A stretch of 53,233 nt of DNA from an uncultured Bacteroidales bacterium (GTDB lineage Bacteria; Bacteroidota; Bacteroidia; Bacteroidales; FEN-979), in NCBI GenBank assembly GCA_903875045.1, contig CAIQUS010000062.1:1-53233 (forward strand), given 5' to 3'. This document shows, one piece after another, positions 1-8,974 of the stretch. A model generated the notes under the pieces. That model did not search any database. It was not told the DNA's origin and saw only the letters and a program-made list of their open reading frames with translations. The translations under genes and the position numbers were made by a program. Numbering within the stretch: position 1 is the first letter of the stretch; the number at the start of each line of letters is the position of its first letter.

Positions 1-71
1 ATTTCGAAAACAGGATGATTGTTTCCTCTGCCGATGAAGTGCTTTCGATTATCCGCGATATTACATTTCGT
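1..71 (+). pseudogene. 3' remnant of a PAS-domain (sensor-type) protein, cut by IS66 element
   Basis: The third forward frame, open from the window edge, encodes a short segment containing SSADEVLSIIRDIT. This resembles the last strand of a PAS sensor domain, which commonly reads DEVLAIVRDITERK. Similarity is lost at about base 71, exactly where the inverted repeat of the IS66 element begins, and the frame then hits a stop at 87-89 inside the element. I infer that a signalling gene, such as a histidine kinase, was broken here. Only about 23 residues are visible, so the family call rests on one motif. Confidence 0.5.
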
Positions 72-84
72 GTAACTAATCAGT
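72..84 (+). repeat. Left terminal inverted repeat of the IS66 element
   Basis: GTAACTAATCAGT at this site matches the reverse complement of 1634-1646 at 12 of 13 positions. It marks the point where the PAS reading frame loses similarity. Confidence 0.7.
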
Positions 85-264
85 TCTAAAAAACTTACTC
101 GTTATTAACAAATTTGTTATTGTTATTACCACGTTTTCTTGTGTTCTATTGTGCCCTTTTTCAAATCTAGCAGTTACTAACAAAATGTGGTGATAACCAT
201 TGATAAGTAAATGGTTGCGTTCTTTGAAAGAATGAATTTCAGGGTTAGTTTTGCCGAATAAACT

Positions 265-1638
265 ATGCGAACACCTGAACAAATAATCATTGATGAATTG
301 CAACGTCTTATACGGATGCAGGCAGAAGAGATCCGGTTGCTGAAGGCTAAAATTTCCGAACTTGAAAAGCGGATCGAACAAATCAACAGGCCCCGTAAAG
401 ATAGCGACAACAGCTCTACACCACCTTCTAAAGATGTCAACAGGCCAGCACGCACCAGTAGTCTTCGAGAAAAAACCGAACGTAAGGTGGGAGGACAGCC
501 AGGACATGAAGGAAGAACATTGGAGATGACAGACCATCCTGATGAGATAATTGAACATCGAGCTTGCTTTTGTCCAGAATGTGGAAACGATTTGACTAAC
601 CAGACCTTTGAACTTTTGGGCATACGACAGGTCGTTGACATTCCGGTGATCAACCATGTGGTGACTGAACATCACGTTTATCGTTGTACATGCACCTGTG
701 GCAAACTTGTGGAAAGTGATTTCCCTGCTGGGGTTGATAGTCCGGTAAGGTATGGTAAAAACATTGAAGCGCTTATCGGGTATCTCAGCATCAGGCAATA
801 TCTTCCATTTAAACGGCTTCAGGAAATGCTGCACGATCTCTTTACGCTTCCAATTAGTGAGGGTGGTTTGCATTGTTTGCTGAACAGGCTGGCATCCAAA
901 GGTGTTGATGCTTATGAAATAATCCGTCAAAGGGTTTTGAGTTCCGGGGTTATTGGCTCAGACGAAACGGGAATGAAAGTCAATGGGAAAATGCATTGGT
1001 TCTGGACATGGCAAAATAAATCTGCCACATTCATTACTGCTTCGACTAATAGGGGAACTTCTACGATTGATGAAAATATGAACGGAATATCTCAGAACGC
1101 GGTACTTGTTCATGATTGCTGGAAAGCTCACTTTCAGACCCCGGTAAATGAACATCAATTGTGCTTGGCTCATCTTGAACGCGAAACCAAATACCTTGAA
1201 GAACGGTATAAAGTAGCCTGGCCAGTAAGGTTCCGCATTATGTTGTTGGAGGCGGAAAGACTCAAAAAGCAGTTTGCTCCTGTTGATTATTATTACCCAA
1301 ACCATTATCGAAGTCATCTGGAAAGAGAGTTGGACAATTTGTTGTCTGAGTCCTTGGACCCAAACCATAAAGAGTTGATTGCTTTTCAAAAGCGAATAAT
1401 CAAGTATCGAAGCCATGTCTTTACCTTCCTTTATCATCCAGATGTTCCCCCCGATAACAATGGTTCAGAAAGAGCCATCCGCAATGTCAAGGTAAAGCAG
1501 AAAATATCCGGCCAATTCAAAGTCTTTACTTCTGCTATAAACTTTGCCATCCTGAGATCCATTATTGACACTGCCATTAAAAATGGGCAAAAAGTGTTGC
1601 CTGCTTTGAATGTCATTGCCGATTATAAATGCGACTGA
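265..1638 (+). CDS. IS66-family transposase (TnpC-like)
   Basis: This 457-residue protein is a DDE transposase of the IS66 type. The N-terminus (about 10-50) is a leucine-rich coiled coil, followed by a basic, proline-rich linker with SSTPPSKD. A zinc-binding cluster containing CPECGNDL lies near 110-120. The catalytic triad appears as D in GSDETG (about 232), D in VHDCWKAHF (about 275) and E in NNGSERAIRNVK (about 400). The reading frame is complete, so the element may still be active. Helper proteins TnpA and TnpB of the larger IS66 elements are absent. The stop lies just inside the right inverted repeat. Confidence 0.93.
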   Translation: MRTPEQIIIDELQRLIRMQAEEIRLLKAKISELEKRIEQINRPRKDSDNSSTPPSKDVNRPARTSSLREKTERKVGGQPGHEGRTLEMTDHPDEIIEHRACFCPECGNDLTNQTFELLGIRQVVDIPVINHVVTEHHVYRCTCTCGKLVESDFPAGVDSPVRYGKNIEALIGYLSIRQYLPFKRLQEMLHDLFTLPISEGGLHCLLNRLASKGVDAYEIIRQRVLSSGVIGSDETGMKVNGKMHWFWTWQNKSATFITASTNRGTSTIDENMNGISQNAVLVHDCWKAHFQTPVNEHQLCLAHLERETKYLEERYKVAWPVRFRIMLLEAERLKKQFAPVDYYYPNHYRSHLERELDNLLSESLDPNHKELIAFQKRIIKYRSHVFTFLYHPDVPPDNNGSERAIRNVKVKQKISGQFKVFTSAINFAILRSIIDTAIKNGQKVLPALNVIADYKCD

Positions 1639-2440
1639 TTAGTAACAGGTATTCAAATGCATGAGAATCCGGAGAGGTGTTTTTCCTAATCAGGTCAGTC
1701 GGGGCATAAATCAAGATCCAGTCCCGGGGCATATCATCATTTTCAATGGATTTACTTAATTCATCTTTCAACGGCTCTGAAAATACACAGGTCATGGAAT
1801 AGGGGAATTCAATCTTTTCAAGTACTTTAATATTCAGTTCATTGTCACTTTTCAATAAATCATAGCTGCCATATAATTTATCCTTTGGATCATCGGCATT
1901 GACGGCCATTACCAGGATGCTGCTATCCCTCTCTACCTCATAAACACCACCCATAAATTTGTACTTTTTCCCGCTTTCATTTTTAGGCTTCACTTTATCC
2001 AGCATTTTAACTCTTCTTTCATACTGGCCCGTCCACCAATTGTATTTGGCCGTAATTCTTTTCTTTCTGAAAACCAGATCGGCAGAATAGTTGGCCGATG
2101 CTGAAATATTATTGGCCAGGAAATAGTCGCCTTTGTAGTTGAACCATTTCCATTTTTTCCTGGCGACTTCAATTTCAATCTCCTCCTTATCAACGTTGAT
2201 TAAGGTTGCCTCTTTATCAAAATGATAAATTTCTGATTTGATTTTCCGTTGGGAAGATGGTAAAATATAGGTCATGTCGAAATTACCGTTGTCCTTTTCT
2301 TCTACATTTCCCAGATACCCTTTTTTGGCTTTCCTTGAGATTTCATAATCTTTTTCAAGCATCATTTTTTGAGAAAAAGCGGATGGTAAATTACAAAAGA
2401 GCAGAAAAATAGTGACAATTAACCAGGTGTTTTGTTTCAT
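1613..2440 (-). pseudogene. Secreted protein of unknown function, 3' end removed by IS66 insertion
   Basis: This 275-residue product begins with a clear signal peptide ending SAFSQ. It is a paralog of the 533-residue protein at 3239-4840: both start with a YEIS(R/G)KAK(K/R)G segment after the signal, then share DKVK and IYAPTD/LFAPVK-type landmarks. The similarity covers only the first half of the paralog. The true gene sequence stops at 1647, and the final ten or so residues (LLISRIYNRQ) are read from inside the IS66 right end. About half of the protein is therefore lost. No enzyme motif is visible. Expression is possible, but the product is probably non-functional. Confidence 0.75.
1634..1646 (-). 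repeat. Right terminal inverted repeat of the IS66 element
   Basis: The sequence ACTGATTAGTAAC is the inverted counterpart of 72-84. It overlaps the last codons of the transposase, and on the minus strand it supplies the last residues of the truncated gene at 1613-2440. Confidence 0.7.
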
Positions 2441-2528
2441 TTTATAATTTTTAGTGATAGGGTTGTAAAATAATGACGAATTTTGCTTTTTTATTATTAT
2501 TTAGACAAAATTAAAATAAAAATTTTAA

Positions 2529-2921
2529 TTAGCAACTATTATTCGAAAAAAAGGTGCTTATGCCTATAAAAATCTGATGGGCCAAAACGGATGGGTTGCC
2601 AATGGTACAGATTTCCCGATTGAGAATATTTCACCACTCAATACATTTTATGCAGCGGTTGCCAGGCAGGATTTGGATGGATATCCAACCGGTGGATTCA
2701 TGATGGAAAATGCGCTGACCCGTGAGGAGGCACTCAGGTCTGTCACCATCTGGGCAGCAAAGGCAAACTATAAGGAGAAGGTTAAGGGCAGCCTAGAGGT
2801 AGGAAAAGATACTGATTTTGTGGTGCTTGATCAGGATATTATGCAGATACCCATCACCGCGCTTCCGAAAGTCAGGGTATTCCAAACATTTATTTGCGGG
2901 GAGAATGTGGTCCAAAAATAA
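2529..2921 (+). pseudogene. C-terminal remnant of a YtcJ-like amidohydrolase (amidohydrolase family 3)
   Basis: The frame is open from 2529 and carries typical C-terminal landmarks of secreted or periplasmic YtcJ-type metal-dependent amidohydrolases: KGAYAYKNL, NGTDFPIE (the metal-site Asp strand), FYAAVARQDL, ENALTREEALRSVTIWAAKAN and KGSLEVGKDTDFVVLDQDI. Complete members have about 550 residues; only about 125 remain and the N-terminal metal ligands are missing. Similarity extends upstream of the first ATG (2577), which supports a decayed gene rather than a small intact one. It lies between two paralogous secreted-protein genes that point away from each other. Confidence 0.8.
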
Positions 2922-3056
2922 ATTACTATTGTAGTTCCATAAAAGTAGTTCTATTTGATATGAACGGGTTAATTTTTTTATAAACTAAATGACAGTTTAA
3001 ATCGATTTCTCGATTACGATATCCTTTTGATTGGTTAAGAATTCCTTTATTTTTCC

Positions 3057-3086
3057 TTGACTTTTTAGTTAAATGTTGTATATTTA
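3057..3086 (+). promoter_or_regulatory. Candidate Bacteroidota-type promoter (TTG, 19 bases, TATATTTA)
   Basis: TTG at 3057-3059 is followed after exactly 19 bases by TATATTTA at 3079-3086, close to the phylum consensus TTTG-N19-TAnnTTTG. The last consensus G is replaced by A. It would drive the two-gene operon at 3239-6223. Confidence 0.4.
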
Positions 3087-3225
3087 CATATAATTTATTT
3101 TCTGAACAAACCCTGCGATGAAATGTTCGAATATTTTTAATATACCGCGGCAGGCGGTGGTGAGCGAAGTCTGCATGATCATCATTTTTTTTTCTTGTTA
3201 ATCAATCATTTTTCTAACCAAAAAC

Positions 3226-3232
3226 AGGAGGT
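3226..3232 (+). promoter_or_regulatory. Strong Shine-Dalgarno site AGGAGGT
   Basis: A near-perfect anti-16S match lies six bases before the ATG at 3239. Such strong sites are unusual in Bacteroidota, where most genes in this window have no clear site. It fixes the start codon. Confidence 0.7.
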
Positions 3233-3238
3233 AACATT

Positions 3239-4840
3239 ATGAAAAAAATTATTTTTACATTTTGGGGTATGCTTTATCTGCTTCAAATATCAGGGCAGGA
3301 CATTGAAATTGAAAAAATTTATGAAATTTCCGGAAAGGCTAAGAGGGGTAACCTGAGTTATGCGGTATTTGATGAAAAATCAGGAACCTATAATCTGACT
3401 TATGTAACCAAGGCCAACGAAAAAATGGCAAAGTTCGAAACCTACTTGTTTGACAAAGAGTTTAATTTTCTGAAACTTGACCAGCAGGAATTAGAATTTG
3501 AAAAGACAAAGGCGGTTTATCCATGGTGGAAATTCCGTGGAGAAAAATATGAAACGGATGGTATATCTGCGGATCCAAATTTGTTTGGTCAACTCGTTTT
3601 AAGAAAGTACCACATATCATTTTCGTACGATTGGTTTTTTGCATTCTACGATTTAAAATATAAAGTTCTTGATAAGGTTAAATTAAGAAACGATGCAGGG
3701 GACAAGTACTATTATTTTACAAGTGTGACGAGCATTCCTGACAGCAATCTTTTTGTATTGGCTGGTTTGAAGAGCAAGGATGACAAGGTTAGCCAGATGA
3801 AGAATTTACACCTGCTCCAAATTAATTTCAACCTGGATGTGGTTAAAGACCTTGAAATAAAGTTTGATTATCCTCAAATCGGGGTCCTTTTGAAAACGCT
3901 CTTTGACAAAAATTCAAATATCAGTGAATTTATTTATCTGTTTGCTCCTGTAAAAGAGGGCAAAAATCCTGACCCGCAAAAGAACAATTATACATTTATC
4001 CGTATCAGTCCGAAACTTGAAATCATTGACAGAATTTCAGTTAATTCTATATCTAACTATTGGGAGGTCAATGATATTGTGAAATCTGAAAAAAATGAAG
4101 AATATTACCTTTATGGTCCTTCCGCTGCCGGCAAAGACGAATATTATGATCAGTTGCTAAATACTACCAAGTATAAAGCTTTCCAGGTTGCAAAAATCAC
4201 AAACCACAAATTGGATTATCTCACAGAAACCTTTATCGAGGAGTTTGAGACGAAACTTAAGTTACCTCCCTCTCAGCGCAGTTCACCTTCTTATAATGGA
4301 AAAAAATTCGATCTTTCTGATGCCAAGGTTCTGATCAACGGAGACTTGTTTATAACCGGACAAACATGGGGAGGGAAATTCAATGCAATAACCGGAGAAA
4401 GAGAATTGACCTATAAAGATTTTCTTGGTTTTCAATTTGATCCGAAAGGCAAGTTAAAAACTCAGTTTGGCATTGATGCCAAAGAAAATTCCGGGGAATA
4501 CATGGCTCCGCAGATTGTGATGGAAAGTCCAACCGGCAAATCACTCTATTGGCTTTTCCAGGAGGTTAAAGGCCTCAAGGGAGAGGGTATTGGTTTTAAA
4601 ATTATGGGAATGCCACAATTTGCCAACCTCCTCAAGAAAAAACTGTTAACCTATCCAAGGCTTGGCAAAGTTGATTTAGCCAGTGGCAATATTAGCGAGA
4701 TCATTCTTTACGGAAAGGAGAAATATTTTTTGGATAATAATTTTCCGATCATCAGTGTCCCAAGCGAAAAGAAATTGGTTTTATTTGGTGCGAACAAAAG
4801 CGGAGATGAAATCTGGTTTGTAAGAATTAGAATGGAATAA
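3239..4840 (+). CDS. Secreted protein of unknown function (paralog of the truncated gene at 1613-2440)
   Basis: The 533-residue protein has an N-terminal signal peptide ending ISGQ at about residue 20, so it is probably exported to the periplasm or beyond. The rest is rich in beta-strand-like aromatic and charged segments without an enzyme motif I recognise. The first 260 residues align with the broken gene at 1613-2440, which gives a two-member family at this locus. The start is set by a strong ribosome-binding site. The stop is three bases before the next ATG, so it is co-transcribed with the ankyrin protein that follows. I cannot assign a function. Confidence 0.8.
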   Translation: MKKIIFTFWGMLYLLQISGQDIEIEKIYEISGKAKRGNLSYAVFDEKSGTYNLTYVTKANEKMAKFETYLFDKEFNFLKLDQQELEFEKTKAVYPWWKFRGEKYETDGISADPNLFGQLVLRKYHISFSYDWFFAFYDLKYKVLDKVKLRNDAGDKYYYFTSVTSIPDSNLFVLAGLKSKDDKVSQMKNLHLLQINFNLDVVKDLEIKFDYPQIGVLLKTLFDKNSNISEFIYLFAPVKEGKNPDPQKNNYTFIRISPKLEIIDRISVNSISNYWEVNDIVKSEKNEEYYLYGPSAAGKDEYYDQLLNTTKYKAFQVAKITNHKLDYLTETFIEEFETKLKLPPSQRSSPSYNGKKFDLSDAKVLINGDLFITGQTWGGKFNAITGERELTYKDFLGFQFDPKGKLKTQFGIDAKENSGEYMAPQIVMESPTGKSLYWLFQEVKGLKGEGIGFKIMGMPQFANLLKKKLLTYPRLGKVDLASGNISEIILYGKEKYFLDNNFPIISVPSEKKLVLFGANKSGDEIWFVRIRME

Positions 4841-4843
4841 AAT

Positions 4844-6223
4844 ATGGGACAACTGCACGGAATCAAATGGGGTTTATTGATCTTTTCTTTCATGGTACTG
4901 GCAAATCCTACTCTTTGTGCACAAAAAATATTTGAGATATATAAAAAGAGGGATTTAAATAAATTCATAGCAACCATTAGGAAAAATCCGAACATTGTTA
5001 ACGATACAAACTATGAAGGGGCTACAGTTCTCCATGTGGCCACTCGGAATAATTCTCCAAATTTTGTTCATGCCTGTATCGAACAAGGCGCCGATATCAA
5101 TTCCAAAGACAGATTCGGAGCTACCGCTTTAATGTATGCTGCAAGAAATGGAAATATGGCAAATCTTCAGTATTTGGTATCAAATGGTGCGTCCTTGAAT
5201 ATAAAAGATAAAAATGGGGAGAATTGCCTGGTCTATGGTATTGAAAATGAAGATGTTATTGAGTTTTTAGTGGAGAATAAGACTGATATCAATTCTCAGA
5301 ACATGGAGGGCACTTCGGTGTTGATGCATGCAATCGAAAAGCGTTTTCCGGTAATTGCGAATTACCTGATTCTTCATGGAGCCAACATTGAAACAAAGGA
5401 CTTAGCCGGGCATACTGCATTACATTTTGCTGCTTTTATGAATGATTCAAAGATTTTAGAATTGTTGATCATGAAAGGTGCATCTTTGGATGTCCAGAAT
5501 ATAAAAGGAAAATCTCCCTTAATTTATGCCTGCATCAATGGGAATGTTCCTATCTCATCCTATTTGATATCAAAGGGAGCTGATGTTAACCTCAGTGATC
5601 ATGATAACGTAACCCCACTGATGTATGCCGGCATCAACAGGAATTTTACAGTAGCATCCCTGTTGATTACCCATGGCGCTAAGGTCAATGACAAAGATAA
5701 TTCTGGCTTCAGTGTCTTAATGTATGCCATCTCCGGGGAGCAATTCCCTATTGTTGAAGCTGTATTGGCCAATGGAGCTGAGATTAACGCACACACCTCG
5801 CAAGGTTGTACCCCTTTGATGGTTGCCTGCTATTATGGAGATCTTACGGTAAGTCAGTTATTGCTGGAAAAGGGCGCAAAAGTGAATGTTACTGATAATT
5901 TAGGCAGAACACCATTGATGTATTTTTTTAGTGATCCTGATACTACCGGTGCCAAAAGGATCAAATTTTTAAATTTGACAAGTAAAACAATGGTTGAACT
6001 GCTTTTATTCAAGGGAGCCAAAATAAATGTGCAGGACAATGCGGGAAATACTAGCTTAATGTACGCAGCAGAATTGGGATTGTCGTCATTGGTTCAGTTT
6101 TTATTAACGAAGGGCGCCGATATTTCTATTAAAAATAAGGACGGTTTTTTAGCAGATGACATTGCAAAAGATAAAGGATTTAATAGAATCAGGTCTGAAA
6201 CCTCCAAAGGAAAGTATCATTGA
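4844..6223 (+). CDS. Exported ankyrin-repeat protein
   Basis: The 459-residue protein starts with a hydrophobic signal ending NPTLCA at about residue 26. The remainder is a chain of about 12 ankyrin repeats of 33 residues, recognisable from recurring G-x-T-(A/P)-L-M-Y-A and L-L-x-x-G-A-x-(I/V)-N-x-x-(D/N) motifs between about residues 45 and 450. Ankyrin arrays mediate protein-protein contacts; no catalytic domain is attached. It begins three bases after the stop of the secreted protein at 3239, so the two probably form an operon and may be partners in the cell envelope. It runs convergently into the PaaK-like gene, whose stop lies nine bases away. Confidence 0.88.
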   Translation: MGQLHGIKWGLLIFSFMVLANPTLCAQKIFEIYKKRDLNKFIATIRKNPNIVNDTNYEGATVLHVATRNNSPNFVHACIEQGADINSKDRFGATALMYAARNGNMANLQYLVSNGASLNIKDKNGENCLVYGIENEDVIEFLVENKTDINSQNMEGTSVLMHAIEKRFPVIANYLILHGANIETKDLAGHTALHFAAFMNDSKILELLIMKGASLDVQNIKGKSPLIYACINGNVPISSYLISKGADVNLSDHDNVTPLMYAGINRNFTVASLLITHGAKVNDKDNSGFSVLMYAISGEQFPIVEAVLANGAEINAHTSQGCTPLMVACYYGDLTVSQLLLEKGAKVNVTDNLGRTPLMYFFSDPDTTGAKRIKFLNLTSKTMVELLLFKGAKINVQDNAGNTSLMYAAELGLSSLVQFLLTKGADISIKNKDGFLADDIAKDKGFNRIRSETSKGKYH

Positions 6224-6231
6224 TCCAGGGA

Positions 6232-7542
6232 TTACCTTTCCCGGTTATCTATGAATTTCTTTGGTTTTCTGCTGGTTTCAGGAAAAAGCATTTTTTGAAT
6301 GGTGCTTTCAGAGGCGAAAGTGATGAGGGGAGCTACCCTTAATTTTGCCCGAAAGTGGTCTTTGATGTCTTTTTCCTTTTCTTCACCGATGCCTTTTCCG
6401 CTCAGGTGTATGAGGATTTCATCTGTACCGATCTGGTTGGTATAAACTTCGACAATATAATTTGATATGTACTCAATGTTATCAAGAATATCGTAAAGTG
6501 CAGGCGGGAATAGGGTGGTACCTTTATATTTGATCATCTGGTTCTTTCTGCCAACTACCGGACCAAGTCGCATGGTATTTCGTCCACAGGCACAGGGAGT
6601 GATGAAGTGATGGCAAACATCGCCTGTTTTAAACCGAAGTAATGGCATTGCTTCCACGCCGAGGGTGGTAATGGTCACTTCACCGAGTTCACCTTCCCTG
6701 ACAGGCATGTTGTTGTCATCCAAAAATTCAACGATGATCAACTCCGGATGATGGTGTCCTCCGGTACCCTGGGAACATTCTGTGAAGGTTGTACTCATTT
6801 CAGTCGAAGCGTAGGTTGAAAACAGATTTAAATCCCATTTTTCCTTTATCTTTCTACCGAGTGTATTGAATGACAGATCGTTGTTGCGTAATGGCTCACC
6901 AATACAGATTGCATTTTTTATACTGGCTGACTTGTAGTCAATTCCGTTCTCCTCAGCATAGGCTACCATCTTCAGAATGAACGAAGGAACGGCAACAATC
7001 GCTGTAGGTTTAATTCGCCGGATGGTATCCCATTGAAGTTCAGGAATTCCATTGCCTACCCTTACAACACTTGCGCCGAGCATCCTGATCCCCAGGAAAT
7101 ATGCTAATCCTGCCATAAAGCGGCGGTCGATGGTCACCATGAGCTGATAAATATCATCTGCACTACCTCCCGCACACGTGAATGAAATGGCTTCGTTGTA
7201 GGCCAGCCGGTCAAGGTCATTGCTGGTAAGGGCAAATGTCACAGGATCACCAAGAGTTCCGGAAGTGGTAATGTAATCGATAATTTTCACCCTGGGCACG
7301 CAAATAAATTCATCATTGTGATGCTGAAGGTCGTCTTTCGTGGTAACCGGGATATTTACAAGGTCGGCAACAGTTTTAATTTTATGGATGTCAATGTGTT
7401 GTTTCCTGAATAAATTCCTGTAATAAGGGGAACTTGCCTGAAGATATTCCAGCGTTTCAAGAAGCTTATTATTTTGAAAGGCCGAAATATCCGCAAGTGA
7501 TTCTTTTTCAATTTGAGGAAAAAAGGTATCTGGTAGTTTCAT
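6232..7542 (-). CDS. PaaK-like AMP-forming carboxylate ligase
   Basis: The 436-residue protein belongs to the phenylacetate-CoA ligase branch of adenylate-forming enzymes. The ATP-binding loop is TTSGTLGDP at 92-100, followed by the Y/F-A-S-T-E motif (ASTEMS) and the hinge segment GELGEVTITTLG with LRFKTGD. A C-terminal domain contains GRKNQMIKYKG. Cys/His residues (CHHF, CACG) after the TGD motif resemble the metal-binding insertion of this branch. It would activate a carboxylic acid for loading onto CoA or the nearby ACP (8669-8953). It is the last gene of the long minus-strand block and lies 18 bases after the sulfotransferase. The substrate, an aromatic starter or a fatty acid, is not readable from sequence. 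Confidence 0.85.
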   Translation of the reverse strand: MKLPDTFFPQIEKESLADISAFQNNKLLETLEYLQASSPYYRNLFRKQHIDIHKIKTVADLVNIPVTTKDDLQHHNDEFICVPRVKIIDYITTSGTLGDPVTFALTSNDLDRLAYNEAISFTCAGGSADDIYQLMVTIDRRFMAGLAYFLGIRMLGASVVRVGNGIPELQWDTIRRIKPTAIVAVPSFILKMVAYAEENGIDYKSASIKNAICIGEPLRNNDLSFNTLGRKIKEKWDLNLFSTYASTEMSTTFTECSQGTGGHHHPELIIVEFLDDNNMPVREGELGEVTITTLGVEAMPLLRFKTGDVCHHFITPCACGRNTMRLGPVVGRKNQMIKYKGTTLFPPALYDILDNIEYISNYIVEVYTNQIGTDEILIHLSGKGIGEEKEKDIKDHFRAKLRVAPLITFASESTIQKMLFPETSRKPKKFIDNRER

Positions 7543-7560
7543 GATGAACGGATGAAATGT

Positions 7561-8712
7561 TTATTGATCCTTAAGGTAGTTGCAAGATTTCATCTGTGCC
7601 CAGAGTTCGGTCGCAATCATCGATTTTTCTTGTGGTGTCAGCGAAAAAACATTTTTACTAAAAGCAGAATTCTGCAGCATGAAATCTTTAATGCGGATTT
7701 CCAACCTGTCGGAAAATGGCAGCCCGAGTTCCCTGTAAACGCCTCGTAGTACCTCAACAGGAGAAGCTTCCAGATCTTCAAACCTCACATGGACCACGGT
7801 TCCTGAAGGTAAACTTTCACAATCTCTTTCAACCGTTTCCAGCAGGTTCTTCAAAAAACCTACCACCTCCGAAAATGCCGGTTTGGCCCCCATGGTATTC
7901 ATGGAGTTCTGATTTCCAAGAATGTTCCACATGTGGATGGTTGATGGGACGACACAATTGGGATGGCGCATAATATTGATAAACCTGGCATTTGGGAACA
8001 TTTCATGCAATAGTTTGATACGGAATGAATTGAATGGATTCTTGGAAACAATTCTTTTTCCGGTTTTGAAATGTATTTTTCTAAAAAAGTTCTTAACATC
8101 GCTTTTCCACTTAATCAGCGGTTCGCCGGATGGTACAAATGGGCTGCCATGGTTGAGAAAGTACGACTTTGTTTTAGGAAAAACCAGATTTTCCAAAGGT
8201 GAATAGTTTGTGATCCGATAAATTGCGTATTCATCTTCCTGGGGTTCGTCCATGCCAATTTTGACCTGGTCCATGGGGCGGTGTTCGGAAACCACTTGTT
8301 TGAATATCGGACGGTAATAGGGATAAGAAACCAGGAAACTGTCGGGCACTGCAACCTGGAAAAGGGAAGGTGTGCACAATTCCTCATCCAGGCTCATGAG
8401 TTGATGAAGAAAAGTTGAACCGGTTCTCCAGTGGCCAATGATAAAAACCGGATCATCCGGTGTAGGAGCATTTTTCAGTTGCTTTCCATACCTTGCTTTT
8501 TCGATCCAGGAAAAAACAGATGACCAGAAGGCACTCTGGACAAGAAAAACCAGACGAAAAAGTGTTTTCGAGTTACAGGCAATTATGTTTCTGCGGAGGA
8601 GCCGAAACAATTGGTCCAGTCTGATTCCGGCAGTCAGGTAGGAATCTTTCAATGCTGATGGAATTAGGTTAGGTTGTTGTGTTTGCTTGTTGCTCACCAA
8701 TGAACCGGGCAA
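7561..8712 (-). CDS. PAPS-dependent sulfotransferase family protein
   Basis: The 383-residue protein carries the sulfotransferase P-loop GHWRTGSTFLHQL (93-105), which binds the 5'-phosphosulfate of PAPS. Further on, MRHPNCVVPSTIHMW fits the 3'-phosphate-binding segment (R..P...V.S). The family transfers sulfate to hydroxyl or amine groups. In this locus an attractive but unproven target is the lipid product or its head group. The chosen ATG overlaps the 3' end of the ACP gene by 44 bases; no closer methionine precedes the P-loop, so the start could instead be a non-ATG codon. It lies between an ACP and a PaaK-like ligase in the same operon. Confidence 0.85.
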   Translation of the reverse strand: MPGSLVSNKQTQQPNLIPSALKDSYLTAGIRLDQLFRLLRRNIIACNSKTLFRLVFLVQSAFWSSVFSWIEKARYGKQLKNAPTPDDPVFIIGHWRTGSTFLHQLMSLDEELCTPSLFQVAVPDSFLVSYPYYRPIFKQVVSEHRPMDQVKIGMDEPQEDEYAIYRITNYSPLENLVFPKTKSYFLNHGSPFVPSGEPLIKWKSDVKNFFRKIHFKTGKRIVSKNPFNSFRIKLLHEMFPNARFINIMRHPNCVVPSTIHMWNILGNQNSMNTMGAKPAFSEVVGFLKNLLETVERDCESLPSGTVVHVRFEDLEASPVEVLRGVYRELGLPFSDRLEIRIKDFMLQNSAFSKNVFSLTPQEKSMIATELWAQMKSCNYLKDQ

Positions 8713-8953
8713 TGGAATTGATGGAACCGATCACCTGCCTGGCAAGGTTTTGATCTGCAATCCTGATGTCATAAGTCCTTTGAATGGCCATAATGATTTC
8801 AATTGCATCAACCGAATCAAGTGTGAGTGCATTATCGCCACCGAAAAGAGGTTTTTCGTCATCCACATCCTCAATGGCCACGTCGGTGATCGCCAGGGTA
8901 CGCATGATTAGTTCTTTAATTTCAAGTTTCAGTTCTTCTTCTGTTTTTAACAT
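8669..8953 (-). CDS. Acyl carrier protein (first of two in the locus)
   Basis: This is a small acidic protein of 94 residues. The phosphopantetheine attachment motif is LTLDSVDAIEI, with the carrier serine at residue 47 and the typical helix-2 pattern after it. The preceding GGDNA segment is longer than in FabC-type AcpP, which is common for dedicated secondary-metabolism carriers. It sits between the BtrH-like gene and the sulfotransferase, which suggests that it holds the acyl group acted on by those enzymes. It is distinct in sequence from the other ACP at 30818-31126. Confidence 0.9.
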   Translation of the reverse strand: MLKTEEELKLEIKELIMRTLAITDVAIEDVDDEKPLFGGDNALTLDSVDAIEIIMAIQRTYDIRIADQNLARQVIGSINSIARFIGEQQANTTT

Positions 8954-8974
8954 ATATAAGATCTTAATATTCGA

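Larger units (their letters stand above)
72..1646 (+). mobile_element. IS66-family insertion sequence, single-ORF type
   Basis: The element is about 1.58 kb and carries one full transposase gene, with no TnpA or TnpB companions. It is bounded by imperfect inverted repeats of 13 bases (12 identical) that start with GT and sit at 72-84 and 1634-1646. The length fits the single-ORF branch of IS66. The eight bases outside the left end (64-71) and outside the right end (1647-1654) do not match, so there is no target-site duplication. Both ends abut broken but unrelated genes, which points to a rearrangement at this copy or to an assembly join. Confidence 0.8.
2922..3238. other. AT-rich intergenic region holding the promoter and leader of the 3239 operon
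   Basis: No convincing gene is present. The stretch contains a candidate promoter at 3057-3086, a leader of about 145 bases and a strong ribosome-binding site at 3226-3232. A 27-codon frame at 3118-3201 has no recognisable features. Confidence 0.5.

Noticed and set aside
76-930. Long minus-strand ORF across the IS66 element
   Set aside because: It is antisense to the transposase and has no family features.
3118-3201. 27-codon ORF in the leader of the 3239 gene
   Set aside because: No ribosome-binding site, no recognisable sequence and poor codon pattern; insufficient support for a leader peptide.
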